From Pontibacter anaerobius (GTDB taxonomy: Bacteria > Bacteroidota > Bacteroidia > Cytophagales > Hymenobacteraceae): a stretch of 64,000 bases of DNA. The first letter of the stretch is position 1; each line of letters opens with the position of its first letter. Positions 53,837 through 62,855 of the stretch are shown in pieces. Where the stretch lies: the NCBI RefSeq assembly GCF_026241195.1, contig NZ_JAPFQO010000002.1, positions 469,491-533,490 of the forward strand, read 5' to 3'. The notes under the pieces were generated by a model. That model did no database searches and was not told where the DNA came from. It saw only the letters and a program-made list of their open reading frames with translations. The translations under genes and the position numbers were made by a program.

Positions 53837-54934
53837 CTATTTCTTAAATACCCGCTTTATCTTCTCAATCGTCAGCGCGTGCTCCTCTGTTCCTTCGGTA
53901 CCCAGCATATAGGACCAGGCAGCCAGGTTGTGGTTATGATCGCAGTACACTTTGAAAATACCCATGTACGGCACCGCCAGGAACATGCCGGGTAAGCCCC
54001 AGATCATGCCACCAACAATAATGCTGAGAATGGTAAAAAGCGGGTTTATGTTAACTTTACTTCCGGTGATGTTGGGCGTGAGGATGTTATTCTCGGTGAA
54101 CTGCACCAGCAGGAAAAAGAAAAGCACCAGCAACGCCTTATGCGGGTCTCCCTGCACAAGCAACGTGTACAGCAGCGGAACCGCACCACCGATCAATGTA
54201 CCAAAGTATGGAATGAAGTTGATAAAGGCCGAGATGATACCCAGCAGCAGCCAATAGTCTACGCCTATCAGAAAAAGCCCAGTGGAGTTGATCACGCAAA
54301 GTATAAGTATAACAATCACCACGCCCGCCATGTAATGCTTTGTCACGTTCGAAACCTCCCGGATGATCTGCTTTACCCTCGGGTGGTTAAAAGAGGACAC
54401 CTGGCGGTATACAAACCGCTCGAACTTGTTACGGTAGTACAGGAAAAGAAAGATGTAAACAGGCATCAAACCAATTTTAGCCAGCGTGCCGGTCGTAGCC
54501 ATCAGGATGTCGCTCAGGAAATTACCGCTCAGTTCCAGCGCATTTTTTACCTGTACTTGCAGCCAGTGCTCGTTATCCGGGTTCGTCTCCCCAAAACGCT
54601 TGTCGATGCTCTGCTGCACGCGGTCCAGATTCTCCATGGCTTTGTCCTGCAGGGTCGGGAAATCCCCCAGAAACACGATCAGCTGTTTGTAGAGCAAGAT
54701 CAGCGCACCAACAAACAGAGCCATGGCAGCCACTACCGTGATAAAATTAGCCAGCAGGCGGGGCAGTCCTTTCATCTCCAGCCACTTCTCTATAGGGTAC
54801 AACAGGTAAGCGAAAAGCACCGCCATAAAAATGGGGTACAGAAACTCGCGCGCTACCACCAGTACGTACATCAGCAGTATGCCAAACAGAAGTATAAAAG
54901 TATAACGCTGAAGCCAGCCGTCTTCTCTCCTCAT
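53837..54934 (-). CDS. AI-2E/PerM family transporter
   Basis: A 365-residue membrane protein from the ATG at 54934 (MRREDGWLQRYTF). The frame continues upstream through the antisense of the helicase gene and is spurious there. About eight hydrophobic segments are present, with FINFIPYFGTLIGGAVPLL and NPLFTILSIIVGGMIWGLPG as family motifs. Members include the AI-2 exporter TqsA and Na+/H+ antiporters, so the substrate is open. It is divergent from dbpA. Confidence 0.88.
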   Translation of the reverse strand: MRREDGWLQRYTFILLFGILLMYVLVVAREFLYPIFMAVLFAYLLYPIEKWLEMKGLPRLLANFITVVAAMALFVGALILLYKQLIVFLGDFPTLQDKAMENLDRVQQSIDKRFGETNPDNEHWLQVQVKNALELSGNFLSDILMATTGTLAKIGLMPVYIFLFLYYRNKFERFVYRQVSSFNHPRVKQIIREVSNVTKHYMAGVVIVILILCVINSTGLFLIGVDYWLLLGIISAFINFIPYFGTLIGGAVPLLYTLLVQGDPHKALLVLFFFLLVQFTENNILTPNITGSKVNINPLFTILSIIVGGMIWGLPGMFLAVPYMGIFKVYCDHNHNLAAWSYMLGTEGTEEHALTIEKIKRVFKK

Positions 54935-55032
54935 ACCCTTTACTACTACTGTTGCGGCTCTTTTTGTTTTAAAGATTGGTTTGAGTTTGAGCGCCTGTAA
55001 GCGTTGGTGCAGGTGTAGAAGTATAATTGACG

Positions 55033-55040
55033 TACCTTTG
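55033..55040 (+). promoter_or_regulatory. Candidate -7 promoter element of dbpA
   Basis: TACCTTTG fits TAnnTTTG perfectly and lies 22 bases before the dbpA start. No TTTG box is seen 19-20 bases farther upstream, so only the -7 part is supported. Confidence 0.5.
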
Positions 55041-55061
55041 CGGCTTACGTACAAACCTACC

Positions 55062-56438
55062 ATGGCTACATTTGAGCAACTGAAACTTAACGCCGCCCTG
55101 CTGCAGGGGCTGGAGGCACTCCAATACACGACCCCCACACCCATACAGGAGCAGGCCATACCTTTGCTGTTGCAGGGGCACGACGTGGCAGGCCAGGCCG
55201 AGACGGGAAGCGGAAAGACGGCGGCCTTCGGTTTGCCGCTGCTGCAAAGTATAAACCCGGAGCTGCAGCAGGTACAGGCATTGGTGGTGGTACCTACCCG
55301 TGAGTTGGCCGTACAGGTACGCCAGGAACTGAAGCAGTACGCCCGCTTTATCCCCAACCTTAAGATCAGCGCCTTCTACGGGGGCCACTCCTTCCGGATC
55401 GAGGAAACATCGCTGGAGCATCCGCCGCAGGTACTGGTGGGTACACCGGGCCGCCTGACCGATCATCTCAGCCGTAGAACCTTACATTTAAGCAAGACCA
55501 CGAAAGTAGTTTTGGATGAGGCGGATAAACTGCTGGAGATGGGATTTGAGGAGGAGCTGGACAGGTTGATGGGCGCATTACCGCGCAAGCGCCAGACCAT
55601 ACTTTTCTCGGCCACCATGGAAGAAAACGTAAAACAACTGATAGCAGACTCGCTGCAGGACCCGAAATTTATACAGGCTACCTCCACCTCCGTGCCGGAC
55701 AGTATCCAATACTTTGGCCTGAAGGTGCAGGACCCGCAAAAGCCGGAAGCATTGGTGCAGTTGCTGCAAAGTATAAACCCAGCCGGAACCGTCGTGTTCG
55801 TGAATGCGCGCCTCACCACCGAAGAAGTGGCCAAAATGCTGCAGGAGCATGGCTTCTCGGCTAAGGCCCTGCACGGTAAAATGGAGCAGCGCGAGCGCGA
55901 CAAAACTATGACCCTTTTCCGAAACGGAACTACCTCCATACTGGTCGCCACCGACCTGGCAGCCCGCGGCCTCGATATTGACCTGCTCCGGCAGATTATC
56001 CATTATGAGTTGCCACAGCACGAAGATGCCTTCCTGCACCGCAGCGGCCGGACCGGCAGGGCCGGAAAATCTGGGGCTGTATATTCGCTGCTGAATGCAC
56101 GAGAGGTGCAAAAGCTGGAGCAATGGCCTGAGGTACAGGTGAATGAATGGCTGGAGCTGCAGCAATTACCCAAGGCTAACCCCTCTGCTCCTGCCGAAAC
56201 CCCTACCCTCATCACTTTGCACATCAGCGGTGGTCGCAAAGACAAACTAAGTCCGCGCGACATTGTAGGCGCTCTTATTGCAGAAGTTGGCCTGAAAGCA
56301 GCGGAGATTGGCAAGATAGAGATACAAGACCACCACAGCTTTGTCGCCATTCCGGATGCTACCGCCAAACGTGCCGTCCAGAAGCTGAATGACGCCAGGA
56401 TAAAAGGTAAAAAGTATAAAGTGAGCTTTGTAAGGTAG
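55062..56438 (+). CDS. dbpA: ATP-dependent RNA helicase DbpA
   Basis: A 458-residue DEAD-box helicase from the ATG at 55062 (MATFEQLKLN). The motifs are in order: Q motif TTPTPIQEQAIP, Walker A AETGSGKT, PTRELAVQV, GTPGRL, DEAD, SAT, ATDLAARGLDI and HRSGRTGRAG. The last 75 residues (LHISGGRKDKLSPRDIVGAL to KYKVSFVR) are the DbpA-type RNA-binding domain, which binds hairpin 92 of 23S rRNA in E. coli and guides 50S assembly. The same role here is family inference. Confidence 0.92.
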   Translation: MATFEQLKLNAALLQGLEALQYTTPTPIQEQAIPLLLQGHDVAGQAETGSGKTAAFGLPLLQSINPELQQVQALVVVPTRELAVQVRQELKQYARFIPNLKISAFYGGHSFRIEETSLEHPPQVLVGTPGRLTDHLSRRTLHLSKTTKVVLDEADKLLEMGFEEELDRLMGALPRKRQTILFSATMEENVKQLIADSLQDPKFIQATSTSVPDSIQYFGLKVQDPQKPEALVQLLQSINPAGTVVFVNARLTTEEVAKMLQEHGFSAKALHGKMEQRERDKTMTLFRNGTTSILVATDLAARGLDIDLLRQIIHYELPQHEDAFLHRSGRTGRAGKSGAVYSLLNAREVQKLEQWPEVQVNEWLELQQLPKANPSAPAETPTLITLHISGGRKDKLSPRDIVGALIAEVGLKAAEIGKIEIQDHHSFVAIPDATAKRAVQKLNDARIKGKKYKVSFVR

Positions 56439-56469
56439 AGCCTAGGAGCCGTATTTAAGTATAACCCCG

Positions 56470-56484
56470 CCTGTCTGAGACAGG
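56470..56484. repeat. 15-base palindrome
   Basis: CCTGTCT (56470-56476) and AGACAGG (56478-56484) are perfect inverted copies with a single central G. It resembles the short palindromes at 35594-35644 in size and setting. Confidence 0.6.
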
Positions 56485-56502
56485 GCCGTTAAGTTCTAGG
56501 TA

Positions 56503-56637
56503 AAACTATCCCCTTAAGGGGATTATAGGGGTGTTAAGCCAGTAGCTAAAGGCCTATCCCAAATGCAGACACCCCTTATGAGCTATGCTCGCAAGCTTCG
56601 AGCTTCTGCTCTCACTTGTCCTCAAGGGGAGAATTTA
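56503..56637. repeat. Imperfect inverted-repeat element, about 135 bases
   Basis: The left end AAACTATCCCCTT (from 56503) mirrors the right end AAGGGGAGAATTT (to about 56636), and inner AGGGGTGT (56527-56534) mirrors ACACCCCTT (56569-56577). The middle includes two copies of an AGCTTCGAGCTTC-like stretch. It looks like a small non-coding mobile or REP-like element. Confidence 0.55.
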
Positions 56638-56675
56638 GATAGCGCTATGTTTAAATGTAATGCCAATAACTTACG

Positions 56676-56798
56676 TTAAGTTCTCTTTTTTGTCATCCTG
56701 TAAGTATCTTGGTGGCTTTTAGCATAGGCTTAAACTCCCTGCTACCAAGTTTCTTAACAGAATGACAGTAAATTTTTAACACGTTTTTTAGAACTTAA
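56676..56798. repeat. Nested inverted-repeat element (MITE-like), 123 bases
   Basis: TTAAGTTCT (56676-56684) is exactly complementary to AGAACTTAA (56790-56798). Inside, TGTCATCCTG...CTTGGTGGC (56691-56716) mirrors GCTACCAAG...CAGAATGACA (56741-56767) with a few mismatches. The whole can fold into one long hairpin. The TGTCATCCTG/CTTGGTGGC sequence is a style of intergenic repeat I associate with Cytophagales genomes. Confidence 0.65.
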
Positions 56799-56881
56799 AG
56801 TCCTATACCCTCCCTGAGGTGGAGTAATCTTTACCTTCTGTCTATCTAATACCACAAACGCTAATTTCATTAGCAAAACCA

Positions 56882-56912
56882 TTTGCAGCCATACTAAAAA
56901 ACTTTACCTTTA
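56882..56912 (+). promoter_or_regulatory. Promoter of rmuC, probably giving a leaderless mRNA
   Basis: TTTG (56882-56885), a 19-base spacer and TACCTTTA (56905-56912, one change from TAnnTTTG). The ATG is at 56917, so initiation 5-7 bases after the box falls at the start codon. Confidence 0.6.
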
Positions 56913-56916
56913 CCCT

Positions 56917-58248
56917 ATGGAGATCATCGTAGGTATAGCAGCATTTCTGGGAGGGCTCGTTGTGGCCTACCTGTCGCTGAAAGGTAAATTGAACGCTTTG
57001 CAGCATACGGCCAACCAGGCAGCCGTTACGCAGGGCGTGCTGGAGGGACAGGCCAAGCAGAAAGCACAGGAACTGGACCAGCTAAAGGCCCAGCTCCGCG
57101 AGGCACAGTCCGAGACGCTGGACCTGACCAACGCACTCACCAAAACCGAAACCGATTACGAGCATCTGAAAGCCCGCCTGCAGGAACAGAACCGCGAACT
57201 GGAGCAGCTCCGCGAGAAATTCCTGCAACAGTTTCAGAGCATTTCCAACCAGGTGCTCATGACCAATGCCGAACACTTTAACAAAGCCTCTTCGGAGAAC
57301 CTGGAGCGCATACTTTCTCCACTGAAGGAGCGTATCAAGGAGTTTGAAGTAAAGGTAGAACAGACTTACGAGAAAACGCTAAAGGACAGCATCTCCCTCA
57401 AAGAGCAAATCACACAGCTAGCCTCCCTGAACCAACAGATGAGCCAGGACGCTGTGAACCTGACCAAAGCCCTGAAAGGCGAGAGCAAGACCCAGGGCAA
57501 CTGGGGTGAGTACCTGCTGGAGAGCCTGCTGGAGAAATCCGGGCTACGCAAAGGTGTGCATTATGAGCGCGAGGAAGTACGGCAAAATGAGGAAAAGCAA
57601 GTATACCGCCCTGACGTCATCGTGCGTTTACCAGAGGGAAAGCACCTGATCATCGACTCAAAAATGTCCTTAGTGGCTTACGAGGCTTTCTGCAGCTGCG
57701 AGGACGAGCACCAGCAAGAAGTATACCTGCGGGGTCACATCAATTCGGTCCGTACACATTTCTCTGACCTCGGCCGAAAGAGCTACCACCGCCTTAACGG
57801 TATCAACTCCCCGGACTTTGTGCTGATGTACATTCCTATAGAGCCTGCCTTTAACCTGGCCGTGCAACATGACCACGACCTGTTCACTGATGCCTTCGAT
57901 AAGAACATCGTGCTGGTAACCACTTCCACCCTTCTGGCCACTTTACGTACAGTGGCAGGCGTGTGGCGACAGGAAGACCAAAAACGTAATGTCCTCAGAA
58001 TAGCGGAAGAAAGTGGCAAACTTTACGATAAATTTGTGGGTTTTGTAGATGACCTGAAAGCCATCGGCAAGCACCTTGAAAGTAGCCAGAACTCCTACAA
58101 CTCCGCCATGAACAAGCTAACCGAAGGCCGTGGTAACCTCATCCGCCGTGTGGAGATACTACGCGAACTGGGGGCGAAAACCAGCAAAACACTGGATGAC
58201 AACCTGCTGCAGGAGGCGCAGCTGACGGAGGAAACGGAGCGGGAATAA
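56917..58248 (+). CDS. rmuC: DNA recombination protein RmuC
   Basis: A 443-residue protein with one N-terminal membrane helix, a long coiled coil (about 25-200) and a PD-(D/E)XK-like nuclease core: NWGEYLLESLLEKSGL, YRPDVIVRLPEGKHLIIDSKMSL and FVLMYIPIEPAFNLAV. RmuC limits inversions and other rearrangements at short repeats in E. coli. Its position right beside a cluster of palindromic repeats is noted, but may be chance. The length is usual, and a bidirectional terminator follows. Confidence 0.93.
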   Translation: MEIIVGIAAFLGGLVVAYLSLKGKLNALQHTANQAAVTQGVLEGQAKQKAQELDQLKAQLREAQSETLDLTNALTKTETDYEHLKARLQEQNRELEQLREKFLQQFQSISNQVLMTNAEHFNKASSENLERILSPLKERIKEFEVKVEQTYEKTLKDSISLKEQITQLASLNQQMSQDAVNLTKALKGESKTQGNWGEYLLESLLEKSGLRKGVHYEREEVRQNEEKQVYRPDVIVRLPEGKHLIIDSKMSLVAYEAFCSCEDEHQQEVYLRGHINSVRTHFSDLGRKSYHRLNGINSPDFVLMYIPIEPAFNLAVQHDHDLFTDAFDKNIVLVTTSTLLATLRTVAGVWRQEDQKRNVLRIAEESGKLYDKFVGFVDDLKAIGKHLESSQNSYNSAMNKLTEGRGNLIRRVEILRELGAKTSKTLDDNLLQEAQLTEETERE

Positions 58249-58285
58249 AACATACTTACTACTATTTCAACGAATCGGCTATACA

Positions 58286-58320
58286 TAAAGAAGAGGTACT
58301 TTTACGGCACCTCTTCTTTA
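58286..58320. terminator. Bidirectional terminator between rmuC and a lipoprotein gene
   Basis: TAAAGAAGAGGT (58286-58297) and ACCTCTTCTTTA (58309-58320) are exact inverted copies with an 11-base loop, lying between convergent genes. Confidence 0.87.
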
Positions 58321-58353
58321 TTGTAAGCATCAGGTTAATCACCTGACCAAATG

Positions 58354-59250
58354 TTAATTACAATCGCCCACTGCAACTACTTGTGTAACCTCAAAAGGTG
58401 TTGCAGCCATACCCGCGTTACCTTTCACCGTACCAGATACAGTTATTGTATAAACACCTGCCGGTAAACTATAGCTCAGTTGATCAAGCTTTGCAACAGC
58501 TGCATTGCCACAGGCGGCTGTACTACCAAAGGCATTATTAGCTAGTATTTCACCCATTGTCATATCAGTCAACAAACTGCCGGTTGCGCGGCCAAAAATG
58601 CCTGCATTAGCTGTGTAGAACATGTCAGCCAGGCAGTTGTTGGTCTCATTGCCCACGTTAACATTAAATGCCGGGTCTAGCACATCGTCCTGTCCTGTCA
58701 CTGTCACTTTCAGGTCGCTTATCCGTGCAATGCCGGCTTCATCAAGGAGAGTAAAAGAGTACTTGGCCTTGCCCTTGTTAATGACTACCGATTGTGCCGC
58801 AATCATAACATCCAAAGTTACATCAGAGGTAGAGGAGCCACCTCCCAGTGGGTACACTAAGTACCAGGCAGTTTTAGGAGCCACCGGGTCGGTGGATATG
58901 GGGTACACCCACGTTTGCCCAACCCTAACGGCTTCCAGCGTACCTCCATTAAAGAATATACACTTCTGCCTTTGTACGGCAGTGTTTCTGTTCTGCGGAG
59001 TACCACCTGTAAAATAGGCAGCCGCCGCAGTATTGTCAAAATACCAGGTGCCTTCCCCATCAATAGCGGGTGCGTCTACTTGGATGTCTACCATGATAGA
59101 CTGCGCTGTTTCAGCCGCAGCATTAGCCTCACTCAAGGAACTACCATTCAGGTTGGCGCTATCTAGCTCTTTCTCGCAGCTGCTCAGCATCATGGCAGCA
59201 ACAAACACGGTGGTCGTAAGGCCTGATCGGAAAATTTTGAACTTTGTCAT
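58354..59250 (-). CDS. Surface or periplasmic lipoprotein of unknown function
   Basis: A 298-residue protein with a lipobox MLSSC (Cys25) followed by EKELDS, an acidic start of the kind seen in exported lipoproteins of Bacteroidota. The mature part is rich in Ala, Gly, Thr and Asn, with probable beta-strands such as YSLPAGVYTITVSGTVKG. Six further cysteines might form disulphides. I recognise no domain. The gene has no neighbours on its strand. Confidence 0.7.
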   Translation of the reverse strand: MTKFKIFRSGLTTTVFVAAMMLSSCEKELDSANLNGSSLSEANAAAETAQSIMVDIQVDAPAIDGEGTWYFDNTAAAAYFTGGTPQNRNTAVQRQKCIFFNGGTLEAVRVGQTWVYPISTDPVAPKTAWYLVYPLGGGSSTSDVTLDVMIAAQSVVINKGKAKYSFTLLDEAGIARISDLKVTVTGQDDVLDPAFNVNVGNETNNCLADMFYTANAGIFGRATGSLLTDMTMGEILANNAFGSTAACGNAAVAKLDQLSYSLPAGVYTITVSGTVKGNAGMAATPFEVTQVVAVGDCN

Positions 59251-59638
59251 ATAGTTGTTTTTTGAAGTGTGAAAATTCAGGCAATAGGTATCCGTCTGCA
59301 GGAAAAACCTGCACTAAATCAAACTGTGCTTGTAAAATAATGGATAAGGGAATCTACTGTTATTGCAGCATCACGAGATCAACACCGTTTTGTTTGGCTG
59401 TTTTTATGACCCAAGCAGCCAAAACTAAAGCTAATACGCTTATAGCTTTATATAGTTATATATAATTGCAAAACATTTTCTTTTTTTGTAAAGCCTGTTT
59501 TCCTCATAGACCTAGAAAGCAGATCTGAAAAGCTTGCGTGTCACATGCTGTACCTGTACACATCTCGGGCTAACTGCAATGGCCTTGCTTCTACTGCAGT
59601 AGCTTCTTATATTAGTAGGATAACCACACACTTAACCC
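59251..59638. other. 388-base AT-rich gap between divergent genes
   Basis: It contains two hairpins, GCAGG/CCTGC around AAAAA near 59294 and TTTGGCTG/CAGCCAAA (near 59393-59423), and a run of alternating A and T near 59445-59465. No open frame is convincing. The promoters of both flanking genes should lie here, but I cannot point to one. Confidence 0.55.
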
Positions 59639-61467
59639 ATGAAAAAACTAATCTTTACCGGCCTCACCGCTGCCATACTTTTCTCCTCCTGCTCCAGCCA
59701 GAAAACAGAAACGGCTGGCACAGAACAAACCGTTGAAATGACTGAAATGCAGCAGGAAGCGCAAGCCTTTCTGGATACATATTCTAAAACCTACCAGGAG
59801 CTGTATACTAGATCCGCTGAGGCAGAATGGGCTTCTAACACGAAGATTGTAGAAGGAGACACGACCAATGCCGCAGCCACCCGCCGTGCTAACGAGGCCT
59901 TTGCCGCCTTTACCGGTAGCGCTGAAAACATAGAGACCGCAAAGGCATGCTGGATAAGAAAGACCAGCTGACGCCGCTGCAGGTAAAACAGTTTGAGGCC
60001 ATACTTTATGCAGGTGCCAATAACCCACAGATCATTCCGGATGTGGTGAAAGCACGCATTAAAGCGGAGACCGAGCAGACGGAGAAACTTTACGGCTTCG
60101 ACTACCGCATCTATGAAAAATCGGTTAGCACCAATGATATCGATAACATCCTGAAAAACGAGACGGATGTAAAGAAACGCTTGGATGCCTGGAATGCCAG
60201 CAAAGCCGTTGGCCCGGGCCTGAAGAATGGCCTCCTTAACCTGCGAGACCTGCGCAACAAAACCGTGCAGAGCCTCGGCTACGATGATTACTTCACGTAC
60301 CAGGCCTCAGATTATGGTATGTCGCGCGATGGAATGATGCAGCTGATGCAGCAGATAAACAAGGAACTGAGCCCACTCTACCGCGAACTGCATACCTACG
60401 CGCGCTACGAACTTGCCAAAAAGTATGGTGTAAAAGAAGTGCCGGACTACCTCCCCGCCCACTGGGTGCCTAACCGTTGGGGCCAGGACTGGAGCACCAT
60501 GGTTGAGGTAGAAGGCGTTGACCTGGACGCTGCCCTGAAGCCTAAAGGAGCTGAGTGGCTGGTGAAGCAGGGAGAGCGTTTCTACACCAGCCTGGGCTTC
60601 CCGAACTTGCCACAGACATTCTACACCAAGTCGAGCCTGTACCCGCTGCCGCCGAACGCCAACTATAAGAAAAACAACCACGCCTCTGCCTGGCACATGG
60701 ACTTGGATAAGGACGTGCGCAGCCTGATGAGCGTGGAGCCGAACTCCGAGTGGTACGAGACAACGCATCATGAGCTAGGCCATATCTATTACTACATGAC
60801 CTACACCAACCCAGACGTGCCGGTACTGCTGCGTGGAGGAGCCAACCGTGCCTACCACGAGGCTATCGGCTCGCTGATGGGCCTGGCTGCCATGCAGAAA
60901 CCTTTCCTGGCGAAACTGAACCTGATAGATAAGAACACACAGACCGATGAAGTGCAGACCTTGCTGAAGGAGGCGCTGAATTACGTAGTGTTTATTCCTT
61001 TCTCATCGGGGGTGATGAGCGAGTGGGAGCATGATTTCTACGCCAAGAACCTGCCAGCCGACCAGCTGAACAAGCGCTGGTGGGAACTGAAGAAGCAGTA
61101 CCAGGGCATCGTGCCGCCGGCAGACAGAGGAGAGAACTACCTGGACGCTGCAACCAAGACACACATTAACGATGATGCAGCCCAGTACTATGATTATGCC
61201 ATGAGCTTCGTGATCCTATTCCAGTTGCATGACCACATCGCCAAGAACATCCTGAAGCAGGATCCTCATGCCACCAACTACTATGGCAGCAAAGAGGTGG
61301 GCAACTTCCTCCGCGAAATCATGTACCCTGGCGCGTCAGCTGACTGGCGACAGATGTTGAAGGACAAAACCGGTGAAGAGCTTAGCGCCCGCGCCATGGT
61401 TGACTATTTCCAGCCGCTCATGGTTTATCTGAAGGAACAGAACAAAGGCCGCAAGTATACTTTGTAG
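59639..61467 (+). pseudogene. M2 family (ACE-like) metallopeptidase, broken by a one-base frameshift
   Basis: Two plus-strand frames together make one peptidyl-dipeptidase A-like lipoprotein. The first (59639-59971) has a signal and lipobox FSSC and the start of the mature domain, up to ENIETAKA. The second carries on from MLDKKDQLTPLQ at 59947 to 61467 and holds the zinc motif in THHELGHIYYYM, the downstream AYHEAIGSLMG and an intact C-terminus. Adding one base near 59948 (GCATG to GCAATG) joins them as IETAKAMLDKKD. This could be a real lesion or a sequencing error; the rest shows no decay. Confidence 0.85.
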
Positions 61468-61525
61468 TTTGCTTCAGATACAGAATTGGGAATTTTATAG
61501 CCAGTAAGTATACTTCCAAAAGTAT

Positions 61526-61563
61526 AAAAGCCGCAGCAGGTTCTCCTGTTGCGGCTTTTTGAT
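61526..61563 (+). terminator. Terminator after the M2 peptidase
   Basis: AAAAGCCGCAGCAGG (about 61526-61540) pairs with CCTGTTGCGGCTTTT (61545-61559, one G-U pair) around TTCT, then T residues. The last AAGTATA copy of the window overlaps its left side. Confidence 0.88.
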
Positions 61564-61585
61564 TTTTTAAACTTGTGGTTAGGTT

Positions 61586-61650
61586 TATAACGGTCTCGTA
61601 CAGGCAACGGGTGAGGCATTAGCCGAACATGATGCCTGTGCTGAGTTATA
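61586..61650. repeat. 65-base attC-like imperfect palindrome
   Basis: The outer boxes TATAAC (61586-61591) and GTTATA (61645-61650) and the inner boxes ACAGGCA (61600-61606) and TGCCTGT (61633-61639) are perfect inverted pairs, with unequal spacers of 8 and 5 bases and a 26-base tip. This two-box layout resembles integron attC sites, although the outer boxes do not fit the usual GTTRRRY core. The stop codon of the truncated SDR lies in its right outer box. Confidence 0.45.
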
Positions 61651-61900
61651 TGATTTTATTTTCTAAGGTCTTTTCGACTAATACTTCGACATCTTTACGC
61701 TTCGTTATATCAGTTGCATAAGCTGCCGCCTGTCCACCTTCTGCAATGATTTCCGTAACCAGTTGATCTAATTTTTCTTTTCTTCTTGCAGCAAGGCTTA
61801 ATATCGCTCCCTCTTTTGCTAATAATTTGGCAGTTGCGTAGCCTATTCCATTACTCGCTCCAGTAATAATGACTACTTTTCCTGAGATATTATTGCTCAT
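61646..61900 (-). pseudogene. Truncated short-chain dehydrogenase (N-terminal third only)
   Basis: About 84 residues from the ATG at 61900. VVIITGASNGIGYATAKLL and LSLAARRKEKLDQL are the first half of an SDR Rossmann fold, but the protein ends at VEKTLENKII, just where the NNAG strand should follow. The catalytic Ser-Tyr-Lys set is missing, so it cannot be active. It resembles the intact SDR 200 bases upstream (62100-62831) and may be a duplicate cut off at the palindrome at 61586-61650. Confidence 0.8.
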
Positions 61901-62099
61901 CTTTTTTAAATTTTGTTTAAGCAAAATTGCGCGATTTTTAAACGATTAGAGTATCCATAACAAGGAAAAGAGTATCCAAAATGAGATAATAATAGATTGT
62001 GCTATAAATAAAAATAACAAGAGATAGCTGTATTAAAACTTCATTTCTTGTTATTGAAAATTGATTATTTATTTAAGTTCCTGTCTTGTGACACTCCGA

Positions 62100-62831
62100 T
62101 TAAGCTTCACCAAGTGGTCGCACTACAATATCGTTGACATTCACCGTGGCTGGTTGACTAATGGCATAGATCACCGCATCTGCAATTGCTTCCCCTTCTA
62201 AGGCAGGGGTGTTTGCAAGATTGTCTTTGAAGGCTTCTTTTATTTTTTCGCTGGTAATGGTATTCATCAGTTCAGACTCTGTTCTTCCCGGATAAATAGT
62301 TGTTACCCGAATGTCTTTAACCACTTCTTGCCTTAATGAATCCATAATAGCTTTTACGGCATGCTTAGTTCCGCAGTATACACTAGCTCCAGCTACTGTT
62401 TGCAGACCTCCTGTTGATGAAGTAGTAAGGATGTGACCTGACTTGCGCTCCAACATGTGAGGAAGTACTGCGTTGATACCATATAAAACGCCTTTGATGT
62501 TGATGTCGATAGTAGCATCCCATTCTTCAACCTGTCCTTCTTCTAAAAAAGAAATAGGCATTATACCTGCATTATTCCACTGTACATCTACACGTCCAAA
62601 TTTTTCAATAGTCTTCGCAACTAACTGATCAAGGTCGGCTTTTTTAGATACGTCTGTGACTACATACATTGCGTTGCCTTCAAGCTCTGACGTTAGACTT
62701 TTTAACCTATCTTCTCTGCGAGCCGATAGTACCACTTTTGCTCCAAGACTTGCTAGTTTTTTTGCAGCTGCCGCACCTATTCCGCTACTTGCACCTGTAA
62801 TTATTATTACTTTATCTTTAATGTTTTCCAT
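62100..62831 (-). CDS. Short-chain dehydrogenase/reductase
   Basis: A 243-residue classical SDR from the ATG at 62831 (MENIKDKVIIITGASSGIG). Cofactor motif TGASSGIG, WNNAGIMP, catalytic serine in TTSSTGG and Tyr/Lys in YCGTKHAVKA are all present; VTTIYPGRTESEL and the short C-terminus are typical of the YdfG/oxidoreductase subgroup. The substrate is unknown. It follows a broken AraC regulator on the same strand, a pairing often seen in mobile gene sets. Its codons are more AT-rich than those of most of the window. Confidence 0.88.
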   Translation of the reverse strand: MENIKDKVIIITGASSGIGAAAAKKLASLGAKVVLSARREDRLKSLTSELEGNAMYVVTDVSKKADLDQLVAKTIEKFGRVDVQWNNAGIMPISFLEEGQVEEWDATIDINIKGVLYGINAVLPHMLERKSGHILTTSSTGGLQTVAGASVYCGTKHAVKAIMDSLRQEVVKDIRVTTIYPGRTESELMNTITSEKIKEAFKDNLANTPALEGEAIADAVIYAISQPATVNVNDIVVRPLGEA

Positions 62832-62855
62832 GATTTTAATCTTCAACTAGATTCT

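Larger units (their letters stand above)
56439..56916. other. 478-base gap filled with nested palindromic repeats
   Basis: No gene is seen between dbpA and rmuC. The stretch holds a 15-base palindrome, an element of about 135 bases with inverted ends, a second one of about 123 bases, and the rmuC promoter at its right edge. TTAAGTTCT occurs three times here (56489, 56676 and inverted at 56790). Confidence 0.75.

Noticed and set aside
54140..55000. A 286-codon plus-strand open frame
   Set aside because: It is antisense to the PerM-type transporter, has no recognisable domain, is rich in Gln and His as expected of a shadow frame, and the minus-strand gene is a clear family match.
54935..55357. 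N-terminal extension of the transporter gene
   Set aside because: The extra residues are Cys- and Ser-rich antisense of dbpA; the transporter family start fits the ATG at 54934.
56569..56637. Small gene in the repeat cluster near rmuC
   Set aside because: No start with an open frame of useful length; the sequence is explained by inverted repeats.
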